NCBI GenBank assembly: GCA_964493665.1
Contig: CAZBOZ010000004.1
Location: forward strand, 1-64,000
DNA: 64,000 nucleotides
Direction of reading: 5' to 3'
Source of the DNA: DAOSVX01 sp964493665
Lineage (GTDB): Bacteria > Bacillota_I > Bacilli_A > RF39 > UBA660
The position numbers were made by a program, and so were the translations under genes. This document shows, one piece after another, positions 9,523-17,878 of the stretch. Position 1 is the first letter of the stretch. Each line of letters begins with the position of its first letter. A model generated the notes under the pieces. It ran no database searches and was not told where the DNA came from. It was given only the letters and a program-made list of their open reading frames with translations.

Positions 9523-9927
9523 CTACCAATCTATTTCGTCTTCTAATTTATCCTTATCTTTGTTTTTGCCCTCTTCATCAGTTATTTTACCTTGAACGCT
9601 AACATTTTTAGGAGTGCATAAATAAATTCCCCCGCCAATATTTTGTAAGTCGCCGCCAATAGCATACAAAGTGCCAGTTAAAAAATCAATTATTCTTTTA
9701 GCTTGATCAGATGTTACTCTTTTTAAATTAACAACCACACTATTACGATTTTTTAAGTGATCAGCAATTTGTTGACTTTCAGAATAAGCGCGTGGTTCTA
9801 AAAGAATCATTTTACTACCAGATTTATCAGCTTCTTCAAGAGCTTCTTCTTCGGTCATATTATAATATTCTTCTTCGTCTAGCTTCTTTTCTGGTTCATC
9901 ATTGAATAGTTTTTTAAAAAAACCCAT
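9523..9927 (-). CDS. sepF: Cell division protein SepF
   Basis: SepF bundles FtsZ filaments and ties them to the membrane. The N-terminal MGFFKKLFND is a membrane-binding amphipathic helix; after an acidic linker the core domain has NLKRVTSDQAKRIIDFLTG and IGGDLQNIGGGIYLCTP, the family hallmarks. Full length at 134 residues. It sits between glyS and divIVA on the minus strand. Confidence 0.95.
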   Translation of the reverse strand: MGFFKKLFNDEPEKKLDEEEYYNMTEEEALEEADKSGSKMILLEPRAYSESQQIADHLKNRNSVVVNLKRVTSDQAKRIIDFLTGTLYAIGGDLQNIGGGIYLCTPKNVSVQGKITDEEGKNKDKDKLEDEIDW

Positions 9928-10007
9928 ATTTATTCCTCCAATTATTACACTTCTTATATTACTATCTTATTTTAGCAAAATATTTAATACAATTCAAATA
10001 CTTTTTG

Positions 10008-11381
10008 TTAAAATACGATCTTTTCTTCAATATATTTTTCTAAATCAGTTAAATTAATAACTTCTTGTTTCATATTATCTCTATTTCTAACAGTAACAGT
10101 ATTATTATTTAAAGTTTCATCATCAATCGTTATACAAAAAGGTGTACCAATCGCATCTTGTCTTCGATATCTTTTGCCTATACTAGCACTATCATCATAA
10201 GTAAGCATAAACTTTTTAGATAGCTCCTTATATATGTCCATTGCTTTTTCACTATGAAGCTTTTTAATTAAAGGCAAAATAGCTACTTTATATGGTGCTA
10301 AATAAGGGTGTAATTTTAATACTTCCCTCTCAGTATTATCTTCTAGTAGCTCTTTTTTATAAGCATCACATATTAGTGATAAAAACATTCTTTCTACTCC
10401 TACCGATGGTTCAATTACATAAGGAATATATTTTTCATTAGTTTCTGGATCTAAATATTCTTGTTTAATTCCAGAAAATTCTTGATGTTGTTTTAAATCA
10501 TAGTCAGTTCTACTTGCTATACCCCAAAGTTCTCCCCAACCAAATGGGAATTTATATTCTATATCAGTTGTAGCATTACTATAAAAACTTAATTCTTCTT
10601 CGGAATGATCTCTAAGCTTGATATTTTCTTCTTTTAAACCCAAAGATAATAAAAAGTTTTTACAATATTCTTTATAATATTTAAACCAATCTAATTCTGT
10701 TCCAGGCTTACAAAAAAATTCCAACTCCATTTGCTCAAATTCTCTTACTCTAAAAATAAAATTACCTGGAGTTATTTCATTTCTAAAACTTTTACCAGCT
10801 TGACCAATCCCAAAAGGAATTTTTAATCTCATACTTCTTTGAACATTTAAAAAATCAACAAAAATTCCTTGAGCAGTTTCTGGCCTTAAATACACTATAC
10901 TTTTTACATCTTCTATAACACCTTGGTATGTTTTAAACATTAAATTAAATTTTCTAATATCAGTGTAATCTAATTTACCACATTTAGGGCAAACCATTTT
11001 ATTATCGTTTATATATTTAATTAATTCTTCTTCGGTCATTTTTGTTGAATCAACATCAGAATTTTCTTCTACTAATTTGTCAGCACGATATCTAGATTTA
11101 CAACTTTTGCAATCTATTAAAGGATCTGAAAAAGTAGAAATGTGGCCACTTGCTTCCCACACTTTTGGATTCATTAAAATAGCACTATCTAAACTGACAT
11201 TATTTGGATCTTCTTGAATAAATTTCTTTACCCAAGCAGCTTTTATATTATTTTTTAATAATGCTCCTAATGGGCCAAAATCCCAAGCGTTAGCAAGCCC
11301 ACCATATATTTCACTACCTTGAAAAATAAAGCCATATTGCTTACAAAAACTTACTAATTCTTCCATTGTTAATTCTTTCAA
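10008..11381 (-). CDS. glyS: Glycyl-tRNA synthetase (single-chain, alpha2 type)
   Basis: Charges tRNA-Gly. This 457-residue enzyme is the one-chain class II form found in Mycoplasma, archaea and some Firmicutes, not the glyQ/glyS form of Bacillus subtilis. Motifs seen: GSEIYGGLANAWDFGPLG, RPETAQGIFVDF, RNEITPGNFIFRVREFEQME and GVERMFLSL. Two Cys pairs (CKSC and CPKC) suggest a zinc site. The start is probably the TTG at 11381, because GAGG lies nine bases upstream, whereas the in-frame ATG five codons later has no box of its own. No T-box leader is visible in the 87 bases upstream. Confidence 0.96.
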   Translation of the reverse strand: MKELTMEELVSFCKQYGFIFQGSEIYGGLANAWDFGPLGALLKNNIKAAWVKKFIQEDPNNVSLDSAILMNPKVWEASGHISTFSDPLIDCKSCKSRYRADKLVEENSDVDSTKMTEEELIKYINDNKMVCPKCGKLDYTDIRKFNLMFKTYQGVIEDVKSIVYLRPETAQGIFVDFLNVQRSMRLKIPFGIGQAGKSFRNEITPGNFIFRVREFEQMELEFFCKPGTELDWFKYYKEYCKNFLLSLGLKEENIKLRDHSEEELSFYSNATTDIEYKFPFGWGELWGIASRTDYDLKQHQEFSGIKQEYLDPETNEKYIPYVIEPSVGVERMFLSLICDAYKKELLEDNTEREVLKLHPYLAPYKVAILPLIKKLHSEKAMDIYKELSKKFMLTYDDSASIGKRYRRQDAIGTPFCITIDDETLNNNTVTVRNRDNMKQEVINLTDLEKYIEEKIVF

Positions 11382-11459
11382 TTAAATCAGCCTCTTTTCT
11401 TAATAATTATACCATATAACCAAAAACATTTATCATTTAAATTATATTTTAGCATACTA

Positions 11460-11491
11460 ATAAAAAAATTACTCATTTCCTGAGTAATTTT
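11460..11491 (-). terminator. Terminator after the DUF1292 gene
   Basis: An 11-bp stem AAAATTACTCA/TGAGTAATTTT with a 5-base loop is followed by T-rich sequence on the minus strand. It overlaps the DUF1292 stop codon. Confidence 0.7.
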
Positions 11492-11720
11492 CTTTAACTT
11501 GCTTTAAAGCATCTTCTACTATTTGCATATCTGAAGCTGGAGCTGGAGTTAAATCGTTTTCGTCCGTTGTATAATAATAAGCATATAAATTTACTTTACC
11601 AGAAGTATCTTTTGAATTATCAGTATAAACTGCATATTTCTTATTATCATCTGCTTCAAATTTTAGTATTAATTCCATTTCTACTTCAACACCATTTTTA
11701 TTAACTTTAATTTTTTCCAT
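11469..11720 (-). CDS. DUF1292-like small acidic protein
   Basis: This 83-residue protein has the DUF1292 pattern: a strand around ELILKFEADDNKKYAVYTD, then NLYAYYY and a C-terminal helix with VEDALKQV. Bacillus members (YrzB type) usually sit beside yrrK/mltG-like genes and have no firm function. Here it follows the exported protein gene by 21 bases and is probably cotranscribed with it. Confidence 0.7.
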   Translation of the reverse strand: MEKIKVNKNGVEVEMELILKFEADDNKKYAVYTDNSKDTSGKVNLYAYYYTTDENDLTPAPASDMQIVEDALKQVKENYSGNE

Positions 11721-11741
11721 TTTTATTCTCCTTAACCTTTA

Positions 11742-13100
11742 TTAACGACCTAGTCTTGTAGCTCTTGATTCCGCTTGTTCTTTTGCCATAGCAATGAACA
11801 ATCTTATATCCTCAGAGCTCCCCGAAGCAGTTCTTTCACTACTTAATTTGTATAGCCCAGAATTATATTTATTATTAATATCAATAAAACTATAGCTTAA
11901 ATCATCTTTAATATAAGTGATTCGCTCAATAGCTCTCTGGTATGTACATAATTCAGTCGTGCCCGTTTGATCATTTTGAATAATATAAATTTTCAATTGC
12001 TCTGGATCATAAATAGAAGTCTCTGGATCATTCCCTACTGAAGTTACCACTCCAATAATAGGATCATCTCCATTAGGGCTACCATCAATATAAGTAAGAG
12101 GGTTTTCATCAAGCCTTGTTTGTGCCTTATAAAAACCAATTGCATCTTTTTTACCGATAAAAGTCAAATAAGGATAAGCAGCTAAATATTCATCAGAAAG
12201 TGGTTTAAAAGACCAAAATAAATCTGTTACCACATCTCTACTAGGAATCTCATTTGCACTGCCAAGCTGAGCAGACCATAACATTAATCCTTCAGGGACC
12301 TTAGGCGCTCCACTGCCAATCACTTGTTCAGGAAGGCTATATCCGTATATATACATTGCGGTTCTTTGATTTGAAGCCACTTTGTCACGTGCAGCTTCAA
12401 GTCTTTGCAATTGAGCTTCAATTTTGAAATATTTTTCGGATAAAGCTGAGTCTTCGTTTTTTCTTGCCGTTTCCCAAAAGTCTGAAACTATTTGATCATT
12501 TGCATCAAGCATGGCTTGTTTTCTATCAAAAATTCCTACATATCTTTCACCAGGTACGCAGCCACTAGCTACTTTTGAAGCTTCTTCAAAAGTCACAAGT
12601 CTAGATTCACCAGTTTTTATGTTGGTCACTTTGTAAATAGCTGAGTTTTCAACACATAAAGGCGTAAATATTGTTGAATTATTATCAGGAGTAGCACTTA
12701 AATAAGCAATCGATTTACCATTAAAGTCTTCTTGAACAAAAAACATTGGAACGTTTATTTCACCAACTTTCACTAATCCTAGCTTTATTTCATCTTCTGA
12801 CGATAATTCTGTCAGCCCTAAAAACAATGTAGCAGATATTTGCTCTCCTTGTGGCGAAGTTGTAGTTCTGCTAAGCCAAGAACTTAAGCCTAACCTTTTT
12901 TGTTCTTCGGTGCTTAAATCTCCTTTGTTATAACTATAAACATATGTTGTGGTTCCTTTTACTTGTTTTTCATCCTCATTAAATGCGTAATCAATATCTG
13001 TCGCTGGTTTAATTACAGGTAATCCCTCATTTACATAAAACCCTAACGACAATATTGTTAGTGATCCAACTAACAATATTTTTTTTACTCCTCTACTCAT
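11742..13100 (-). CDS. Unknown exported protein
   Basis: No known family is recognised. The 452-residue protein starts SRGVKKILLVGSLTILSLGFYVNE, a signal-anchor-like helix, so most of it should lie outside the membrane. There is a charged helix around KYFKIEAQLQRLEAARDKVAS and repeated LSxEE/D-K-LGL segments near residues 62-110 (LSTEEQKRLGL and LSSEDEIKLGL). Base use looks less AT-biased than in the neighbouring recO and glyS genes, and the gene breaks the usual recO-glyS link, which suggests an insertion into a conserved neighbourhood. Confidence 0.7.
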   Translation of the reverse strand: MSRGVKKILLVGSLTILSLGFYVNEGLPVIKPATDIDYAFNEDEKQVKGTTTYVYSYNKGDLSTEEQKRLGLSSWLSRTTTSPQGEQISATLFLGLTELSSEDEIKLGLVKVGEINVPMFFVQEDFNGKSIAYLSATPDNNSTIFTPLCVENSAIYKVTNIKTGESRLVTFEEASKVASGCVPGERYVGIFDRKQAMLDANDQIVSDFWETARKNEDSALSEKYFKIEAQLQRLEAARDKVASNQRTAMYIYGYSLPEQVIGSGAPKVPEGLMLWSAQLGSANEIPSRDVVTDLFWSFKPLSDEYLAAYPYLTFIGKKDAIGFYKAQTRLDENPLTYIDGSPNGDDPIIGVVTSVGNDPETSIYDPEQLKIYIIQNDQTGTTELCTYQRAIERITYIKDDLSYSFIDINNKYNSGLYKLSSERTASGSSEDIRLFIAMAKEQAESRATRLGR

Positions 13101-13141
13101 AAATTTTCTCCTTTTCTTTTATAAAATAATAATATCATATT

Positions 13142-13870
13142 TTATTTTCTTATGCTATCTAAAAACTTTTTACTATTTAAATATAAACCTGTGTATTTGT
13201 CATAATAATTATTTAAAAATAAATCTATTTTATGAGATATATCATATTTAATATCTATTTTAGATATTGAGTCTATTTCAACATAATAATACATCCTAAT
13301 CATTTTAATTATTTTAGCATCTAAAACTTCTTCGTCATTATGACATTTACTACATATATAACCACCCTGCGAAGGATCTATAGTAATTATATTATCTTTG
13401 TTACCACATTTAACACACTTATTTAGCTCTAAGCTTATTCCTAGATAATCAAGCAGTTTTAATTCTAATATATTGGTCATTATTACCGGATCTAAACCAG
13501 ATTCTATTTTAAGAATAGTTTTTATAAATAAATTATATATTTCATCATTACTATTTTGCTTATAAACTTGAGTAGTAAGTTCTACTAAATAATTTAAATA
13601 GCCCATTAAAAGAATGTCTTGTTTTATATTAGATAAATTATCTATAACATCAACAGAAATTAAATTTGATAGTTTATCTTTTTTATAATAAATATTAAAT
13701 ACTCCATAACTAAATTTAGTAGTTACTGCTCTTAAACGACTTTTAATACTTTTAGCACCTTTACAAATAATTCCAATTATGCCATATTGTTTAGAAAATA
13801 AATTAATAATTTTACTCGTTTCACCATAAGGAGTTTCACTTATAACTATTCCTTCTACACTTTCAATCAT
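13142..13870 (-). CDS. recO: DNA repair protein RecO
   Basis: RecO helps load RecA on SSB-coated single strands with RecR. The N-terminal OB fold (VEGIVISETPYGETSKIINLF) is followed by a helical part with four cysteines, CVKCGNKDN and CSKC, the zinc site found in many RecO proteins. At 242 residues it is full length. It lies ten bases after era, as in Bacillus. Confidence 0.95.
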   Translation of the reverse strand: MIESVEGIVISETPYGETSKIINLFSKQYGIIGIICKGAKSIKSRLRAVTTKFSYGVFNIYYKKDKLSNLISVDVIDNLSNIKQDILLMGYLNYLVELTTQVYKQNSNDEIYNLFIKTILKIESGLDPVIMTNILELKLLDYLGISLELNKCVKCGNKDNIITIDPSQGGYICSKCHNDEEVLDAKIIKMIRMYYYVEIDSISKIDIKYDISHKIDLFLNNYYDKYTGLYLNSKKFLDSIRK

Positions 13871-13879
13871 ATTATGCCT

Positions 13880-14773
13880 TTACTCAAAATCATTAAAACC
13901 AAACTCTTGTAGTCTTTTCTCTTTATCACGCCAGTTACGAATAGTTTTAACATATAATTCTAAATATACTTTTTTATTTAGATAATTTTCTAAATCAATT
14001 CTGGCATCAGTACCAATACTTTTTAACATACCACCTTTTTTACCAATAATTATCTTTTTTAAAGCGTCTCTTTCAACTATAATATCAACTGTAATATTAA
14101 ATATATCTTTTTTTTCTTCTACTCCAGTTGTTACACAAGTAACACTATGAGGGACTTCTTTTTCAGTTTTATCTAAAACTTTTTCGCGAACAAGTTCACT
14201 AATCATAAAATTTCTACTATTAGTAGTTTTAACATCGCTATCAAAATATCTTACTTCATCGGTTAAATGACTTTTTATAACATTAATTAAAGTACGAATA
14301 TTGTTATCTTGTAAAGCTGATATTGGGACTATATTAGCAAAGGGATATAAGTCCTTATACTCTTCTATTTTTTTAATTAAGTCTTCTTTACTAATTAAGT
14401 CTACTTTGTTTATAACTAAAACCACTGGTATTATAGTACTTTTTAAAACTTCTAAAATATATCTTTCCTGAGACCCTAAAAACTCACTACCATCTATAAG
14501 AAATAAAATTAAATCTACTTCTTGAATTAATGCTAAAGATTGTTTATTTAATATTCTGCCCAATTTGTTAATAGGTTTGTGAATGCCTGGAGTATCAACA
14601 AAGATTATTTGAGCATCGTTATCATTATAAATCCCCTGAATAATATTTCTAGTCGTTTGAGGCTTTGAAGAAGTGATGGCAATTTTTGTACCAACTATAG
14701 TATTAATTAGAGTACTTTTACCAGCATTTGGTCGACCAATTAAACTAACAAATCCACTTTTCATATAACCCAC
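13880..14773 (-). CDS. era: GTPase Era
   Basis: Era binds the 3' end of 16S rRNA and assists 30S assembly. G1 is GRPNAGKST, G2 includes PQTTRN, G3 is DTPGIHKP and G4 is NKVD; the C-terminal KH domain has IIGKKGGMLKSIGTDARIDL. At 297 residues it is complete. The gene abuts ybeY and is followed by recO. Confidence 0.97.
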   Translation of the reverse strand: MGYMKSGFVSLIGRPNAGKSTLINTIVGTKIAITSSKPQTTRNIIQGIYNDNDAQIIFVDTPGIHKPINKLGRILNKQSLALIQEVDLILFLIDGSEFLGSQERYILEVLKSTIIPVVLVINKVDLISKEDLIKKIEEYKDLYPFANIVPISALQDNNIRTLINVIKSHLTDEVRYFDSDVKTTNSRNFMISELVREKVLDKTEKEVPHSVTCVTTGVEEKKDIFNITVDIIVERDALKKIIIGKKGGMLKSIGTDARIDLENYLNKKVYLELYVKTIRNWRDKEKRLQEFGFNDFE

Positions 14774-15208
14774 CTACTTAATTATTTTTAATTCCTTTAA
14801 TATTTCATCTTGCAATGCAAACATAACTTCTTCATCTTCCGTTTTTTGATGATCATATCCTAAAAGATGCAATAAACCATGAAGCCCCAAAAAAGACAAT
14901 TCCCTTTTTTCACTATGGCCATACATTTTAGCTTGTTTTTTCATTCTTGGAATACATATTAATATATCTCCCAACATTTCAACATTTACTTTATCATGAT
15001 TATCTAAAAAAGCAAAGGAAATTACGTCAGTTATTTTATTTATATGACGATACTTTTTATTAATTTTTCTAATATAATTTTCATTAACAAAAGTTACAGA
15101 AAAAACGACATCCTTTTTATCAAGTTTTTTTAGAGCATAATTTAAAACATCTAAAAAATAATCATAGTTTTTATACTTAACCAAATTATTAATATTTATT
15201 TCATTCAT
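14774..15208 (-). CDS. ybeY: Endoribonuclease YbeY
   Basis: YbeY matures and checks 16S rRNA. The zinc motif H-x3-H-x5-H is present as HGLLHLLGYDH, with ISFAF upstream. The start at 15208 overlaps the TGA stop of the VanZ-like gene as ATGA, a coupling signal, giving 144 residues; an ATG three codons earlier is possible. The ybeY-era-recO order is conserved. Confidence 0.95.
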   Translation of the reverse strand: MNEININNLVKYKNYDYFLDVLNYALKKLDKKDVVFSVTFVNENYIRKINKKYRHINKITDVISFAFLDNHDKVNVEMLGDILICIPRMKKQAKMYGHSEKRELSFLGLHGLLHLLGYDHQKTEDEEVMFALQDEILKELKIIK

Positions 15209-15822
15209 ACTAACCATCCAAAACTAATAATCCCTAAAAAATATAAAATGACAAATACGACAATGGCAATTGCTACAACATTATACAAAAAATCATTTTG
15301 AAATAATCCAGGCAAATGTTTTTTTATTGCTGTTAATCCTATATATAAAAGAAAACCAATTATTCCACCAATAAGATATTCAATAATATTATCTATATTA
15401 AATGATCCGACTACTTTAAGCTCTATAAATTCAATAGCTAATCCCGTTATCATACTTATAATACAAATAGAACCAAGTTTCTTTGCCCCTATATAATTAG
15501 ATATAAAATAGCCAAAAGGAATAAACAATAAAATATTAGAAAATATATAATTTAAATATTTAGAATTATTTAAAGCTTCATTTAAAGTCATCGCAAATGG
15601 TAATAGATTTATCCCTGATTTATATAGTTCTATTTCTTTTAATAAATTAAAAAGAACAACTAAATAAATTATAAAGAACAATCCTAAAATTTCTTTATAA
15701 AAAACCAAGCTTTTGCCATTTGATTTAAGATAATAAATCCTAGTTATTATTAAAACCACGGAAAATACCGCTAAAGTTGGCCAAATATTTTCTATCACTT
15801 TAAATAAGGTAGTATCTAGCAT
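15205..15822 (-). CDS. VanZ-like membrane protein
   Basis: Predicted to have about five membrane helices in 205 residues. The motif NLLPFAMTLNEALN followed by NILLFIPFGYFI and a later EFIEL is typical of the VanZ family, named after a teicoplanin-resistance accessory protein. The specific role of chromosomal VanZ-like proteins is unclear. It overlaps ybeY at ATGA. Confidence 0.85.
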   Translation of the reverse strand: MLDTTLFKVIENIWPTLAVFSVVLIITRIYYLKSNGKSLVFYKEILGLFFIIYLVVLFNLLKEIELYKSGINLLPFAMTLNEALNNSKYLNYIFSNILLFIPFGYFISNYIGAKKLGSICIISMITGLAIEFIELKVVGSFNIDNIIEYLIGGIIGFLLYIGLTAIKKHLPGLFQNDFLYNVVAIAIVVFVILYFLGIISFGWLV

Positions 15823-15892
15823 CTTAATTCTCCTCTAAATATTCTTTTATATTTACCATTTTACTATTTTTTTGGGGTTTTTAAAAGACTTT

Positions 15893-15925
15893 TTTGCATA
15901 AAAAAAGACTTTTTTTAAAAGTCTT
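15893..15925 (-). terminator. Terminator of rpsU
   Basis: The stem AAGACTTTT/AAAAGTCTT is followed by a T-run on the minus strand and overlaps the rpsU stop. Confidence 0.7.
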
Positions 15926-16115
15926 AGAATCTACTTTTATTATGCTTCCTTGCATTTTTAGTATTTTCCTTTTTTTCATTACGCTTTTTAACGCCCGGTT
16001 TTTCATAATGCTTCCTTTTTTTTATTTCAGAAGGGATGCCATCTTTTGCTACTTGCATTTTAAATCTTTTTAAAGCGCCATCAATATTTCCATTTCTTAC
16101 TTCTACTTTTGCCAT
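15924..16115 (-). CDS. rpsU: 30S ribosomal protein S21
   Basis: This 63-residue, very basic protein begins AKVEVRNGNIDGALKRFK and continues with RKHYEKPGVKKR, the S21 signature. It joins the 30S subunit near the anti-Shine-Dalgarno region. It is bounded by terminators on both sides, so it is probably its own transcript. Confidence 0.95.
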   Translation of the reverse strand: MAKVEVRNGNIDGALKRFKMQVAKDGIPSEIKKRKHYEKPGVKKRNEKKENTKNARKHNKSRF

Positions 16116-16134
16116 TTTATCCCTCCCTTCAAAG

Positions 16135-16162
16135 ACAAAAAAATTATAACACCGTTATAATC
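16135..16162 (-). terminator. Terminator of the pseudopilin-like gene
   Basis: The stem ATTATAAC/GTTATAAT with a 3-base loop is followed by seven T on the minus strand. It separates the surface gene from rpsU. Confidence 0.8.
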
Positions 16163-16178
16163 TTTTTTCAACAATTAT

Positions 16179-17339
16179 TCAATCAGTTATAATTACATAT
16201 GGATCAGTTAAAGTCCCACTCCCAGTAGCTTCTGTTCCTGCCATCAGGTTTATTACCGGTCTTACTCCAAATGCATAATTAACTGGATAATTATATAAAA
16301 ATCCTGTGGAGTCGACATACATAGCATAAGATGTCCCATTTTCATACCACATGCTTGGTGACATTGTCCACCAATAAGTATTAACAAAGCTATTATTATA
16401 TAAGAAATAGCTAGTATTAGCAGTATCCCATTTACCACCAGCATAAATTACTTCGTCTGCGGATAAAAGGCCAATAGATTCTGTTAATGCATAAAGAACG
16501 TTATAATAGTCTTTTATTAAAACTCCTTCTGAAGAACAATTAAGCGAAGCACTACTATTAGATACAATTCTTGAATAAGGAGAATAATACCAAGAAGCCC
16601 CAGTTTGACCATTCCATTCCTTATCATTACAAAATTTTGCATCAGCAATATAATCACTATAATCTGTCAAATAAGTATCATAAAAACTATTTAAACTGGT
16701 TTCGATATCACTGCCAATATAATCAACATGGCTTTCAGCAATCGCTTCTAAAGATGAACTAGGAGCCGATGAAGTTGTATAATTGGTATTAAATTTGGTG
16801 TTAATTCCAGAACAGCCACTACTACAAACTGAATCATTATCCACTTCTCTCGTGCTTGTTAAGCCATCCAAAACAATTCTGATTGATTGATCGCCATTCA
16901 CTCTTACTATACGCCATATAAATCCCGCAAACGAAACATAATTCCTAGTAATATTACCTCTATAATAGAACGATACTCCATCGTTATCTAAAGTGGTGTA
17001 TATACCATTTTCCGCCACCTGTGTGTTTGAGTCAGTAACAGTTTCAACTGCTGCTTTAGATAATGTTGCACTATCACAACTTTTTGTTATATTAGTGTCT
17101 GCCAACACTAAATAGCCTAAATCATTAATACTAGAATATTCGGCAGTAATATCACAAATTTGTAAATAATATTGATTGATTACTTCTCCCGTCTCTAATT
17201 CATTTATTATTTCTTTATTTAACTTTCTAAGTACTATTCTTGAGTGAGCATAATTAACTAATATGGCAATCATAACAGAAACAAATAAAATAAAAAACGC
17301 ATATACTAAAGACATTGATATAAATCCATTTTTTCTCAT
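16179..17339 (-). CDS. Pseudopilin-like surface protein
   Basis: The 386-residue protein starts RKNGFISMSLVYAFFILF, a short basic leader with Gly before Phe and a long hydrophobic helix, like a prepilin N-terminus. It lacks the usual Glu five residues after the cleavage site. The C-terminal half contains FAGFIWRIVRVNGDQSIRIV and ends with FGVRPVINLMAG, features shared with a group of Bacilli surface proteins of unknown role. Four Cys occur near the middle (CSSGCSG and others), which could form disulfides outside the cell. No pilus assembly genes are in the window. Confidence 0.7.
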   Translation of the reverse strand: MRKNGFISMSLVYAFFILFVSVMIAILVNYAHSRIVLRKLNKEIINELETGEVINQYYLQICDITAEYSSINDLGYLVLADTNITKSCDSATLSKAAVETVTDSNTQVAENGIYTTLDNDGVSFYYRGNITRNYVSFAGFIWRIVRVNGDQSIRIVLDGLTSTREVDNDSVCSSGCSGINTKFNTNYTTSSAPSSSLEAIAESHVDYIGSDIETSLNSFYDTYLTDYSDYIADAKFCNDKEWNGQTGASWYYSPYSRIVSNSSASLNCSSEGVLIKDYYNVLYALTESIGLLSADEVIYAGGKWDTANTSYFLYNNSFVNTYWWTMSPSMWYENGTSYAMYVDSTGFLYNYPVNYAFGVRPVINLMAGTEATGSGTLTDPYVIITD

Positions 17340-17384
17340 TAAAAATACTCCCTTTATTATTAATTTAATTATATTACATTTTTA

Positions 17385-17413
17385 ATCAAAATAAAAGAGA
17401 ATAAATCTCTTTT
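17385..17413 (-). terminator. Terminator of the bacteriocin-type operon
   Basis: The 8-bp stem AAAAGAGA/TCTCTTTT is followed by TTTTATTTTG on the minus strand. It overlaps the stop of the third small gene. Confidence 0.7.
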
Positions 17414-17579
17414 AAATGCATAAAGCCAAACTATATATAGCTCTAATTATTGTCCCAACATATCTTCCTAGATTTAAAACAAATGTAGTTGATATTCCTA
17501 TTAAATAAAATATTAATGGTGAACAAATAATTAAAGAAACTATAAGTATTATCTTTTTACTTTTTAATTTAGCTGGCAT
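17412..17579 (-). CDS. Small membrane peptide, third gene of the peptide-export locus (possible immunity or paralogous peptide)
   Basis: This 55-residue frame starts at an ATG inside the end of the preceding peptide gene and overlaps it by 16 bases in another frame; no strong ribosome site is visible, so translation may depend on the upstream gene. The N-terminus is basic and then strongly hydrophobic (IILIVSLIICSPLIFYLIG), with no double-glycine leader. Its C-terminus, LGRYVGTIIRAIYSLALCI, clearly resembles the C-terminus of the second peptide (MGRSLGTAIRRIASRNLC). It may be an immunity protein that mimics the peptide, or a degenerate copy of it. The coding call rests on this similarity and on the tight packing. 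Confidence 0.6.
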   Translation of the reverse strand: MPAKLKSKKIILIVSLIICSPLIFYLIGISTTFVLNLGRYVGTIIRAIYSLALCI

Positions 17580-17728
17580 AAATTTCTAGAAGCAATTCTT
17601 CTAATGGCTGTTCCTAAACTTCTTCCCATATCCAAAAGAGCACTAATAGCTCTAGAAATAGAATTGATTAAAGTCCCAGTTAAAGTTCCACCTACTATAA
17701 ATATTAGTTCTTCATTACTTAATTTCAT
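17564..17728 (-). CDS. Double-glycine-leader peptide (putative bacteriocin 2)
   Basis: The 54-residue product begins KLSNEELIFIVGG, matching the LSxxEL-x3-GG leader cleaved by C39 peptidases, with the cut after residue 14. The predicted mature peptide is 40 residues, basic and amphipathic, with a GxxxG motif (GRSLG) and one Cys near the end. The start has a GGAGAG box. It lies nine bases after peptide 1. No sequence family is recognised beyond the leader type. Export by the transporter at 17875-19947 is the natural reading. Confidence 0.8.
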   Translation of the reverse strand: MKLSNEELIFIVGGTLTGTLINSISRAISALLDMGRSLGTAIRRIASRNLCQLN

Positions 17729-17737
17729 ATATCTCTC

Positions 17738-17878
17738 CTAGTTGCATTTAAGTGGTCTAACTATACCATCTATTACACCTATAAGAAAAGTAATGCCAGC
17801 TGCAATTGCTGCTAATATAGCCCATTTAATTGCTCCTCCTTCCACTAAGATTAGTTCTTCATTTGTTAATTTTTTCAT
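17738..17878 (-). CDS. Double-glycine-leader peptide (putative bacteriocin 1)
   Basis: The 46-residue product begins KKLTNEELILVEGG, a double-glycine leader with the cut after residue 15. The predicted mature peptide of 31 residues is hydrophobic (WAILAAIAAGITFLIGVIDG) with a basic tail ending in a lone Cys (RPLKCN). Its ATG overlaps the TGA of the exporter gene as ATGA, and GGGGGAG lies just upstream, so exporter and peptide are translationally coupled. Too short for most gene callers. Confidence 0.82.
   Translation of the reverse strand: MKKLTNEELILVEGGAIKWAILAAIAAGITFLIGVIDGIVRPLKCN

Noticed and set aside
16262..16762. Open frames overlapping the pseudopilin-like gene on both strands
   Set aside because: They lie inside a convincing gene and their products are low-complexity with no start signals.
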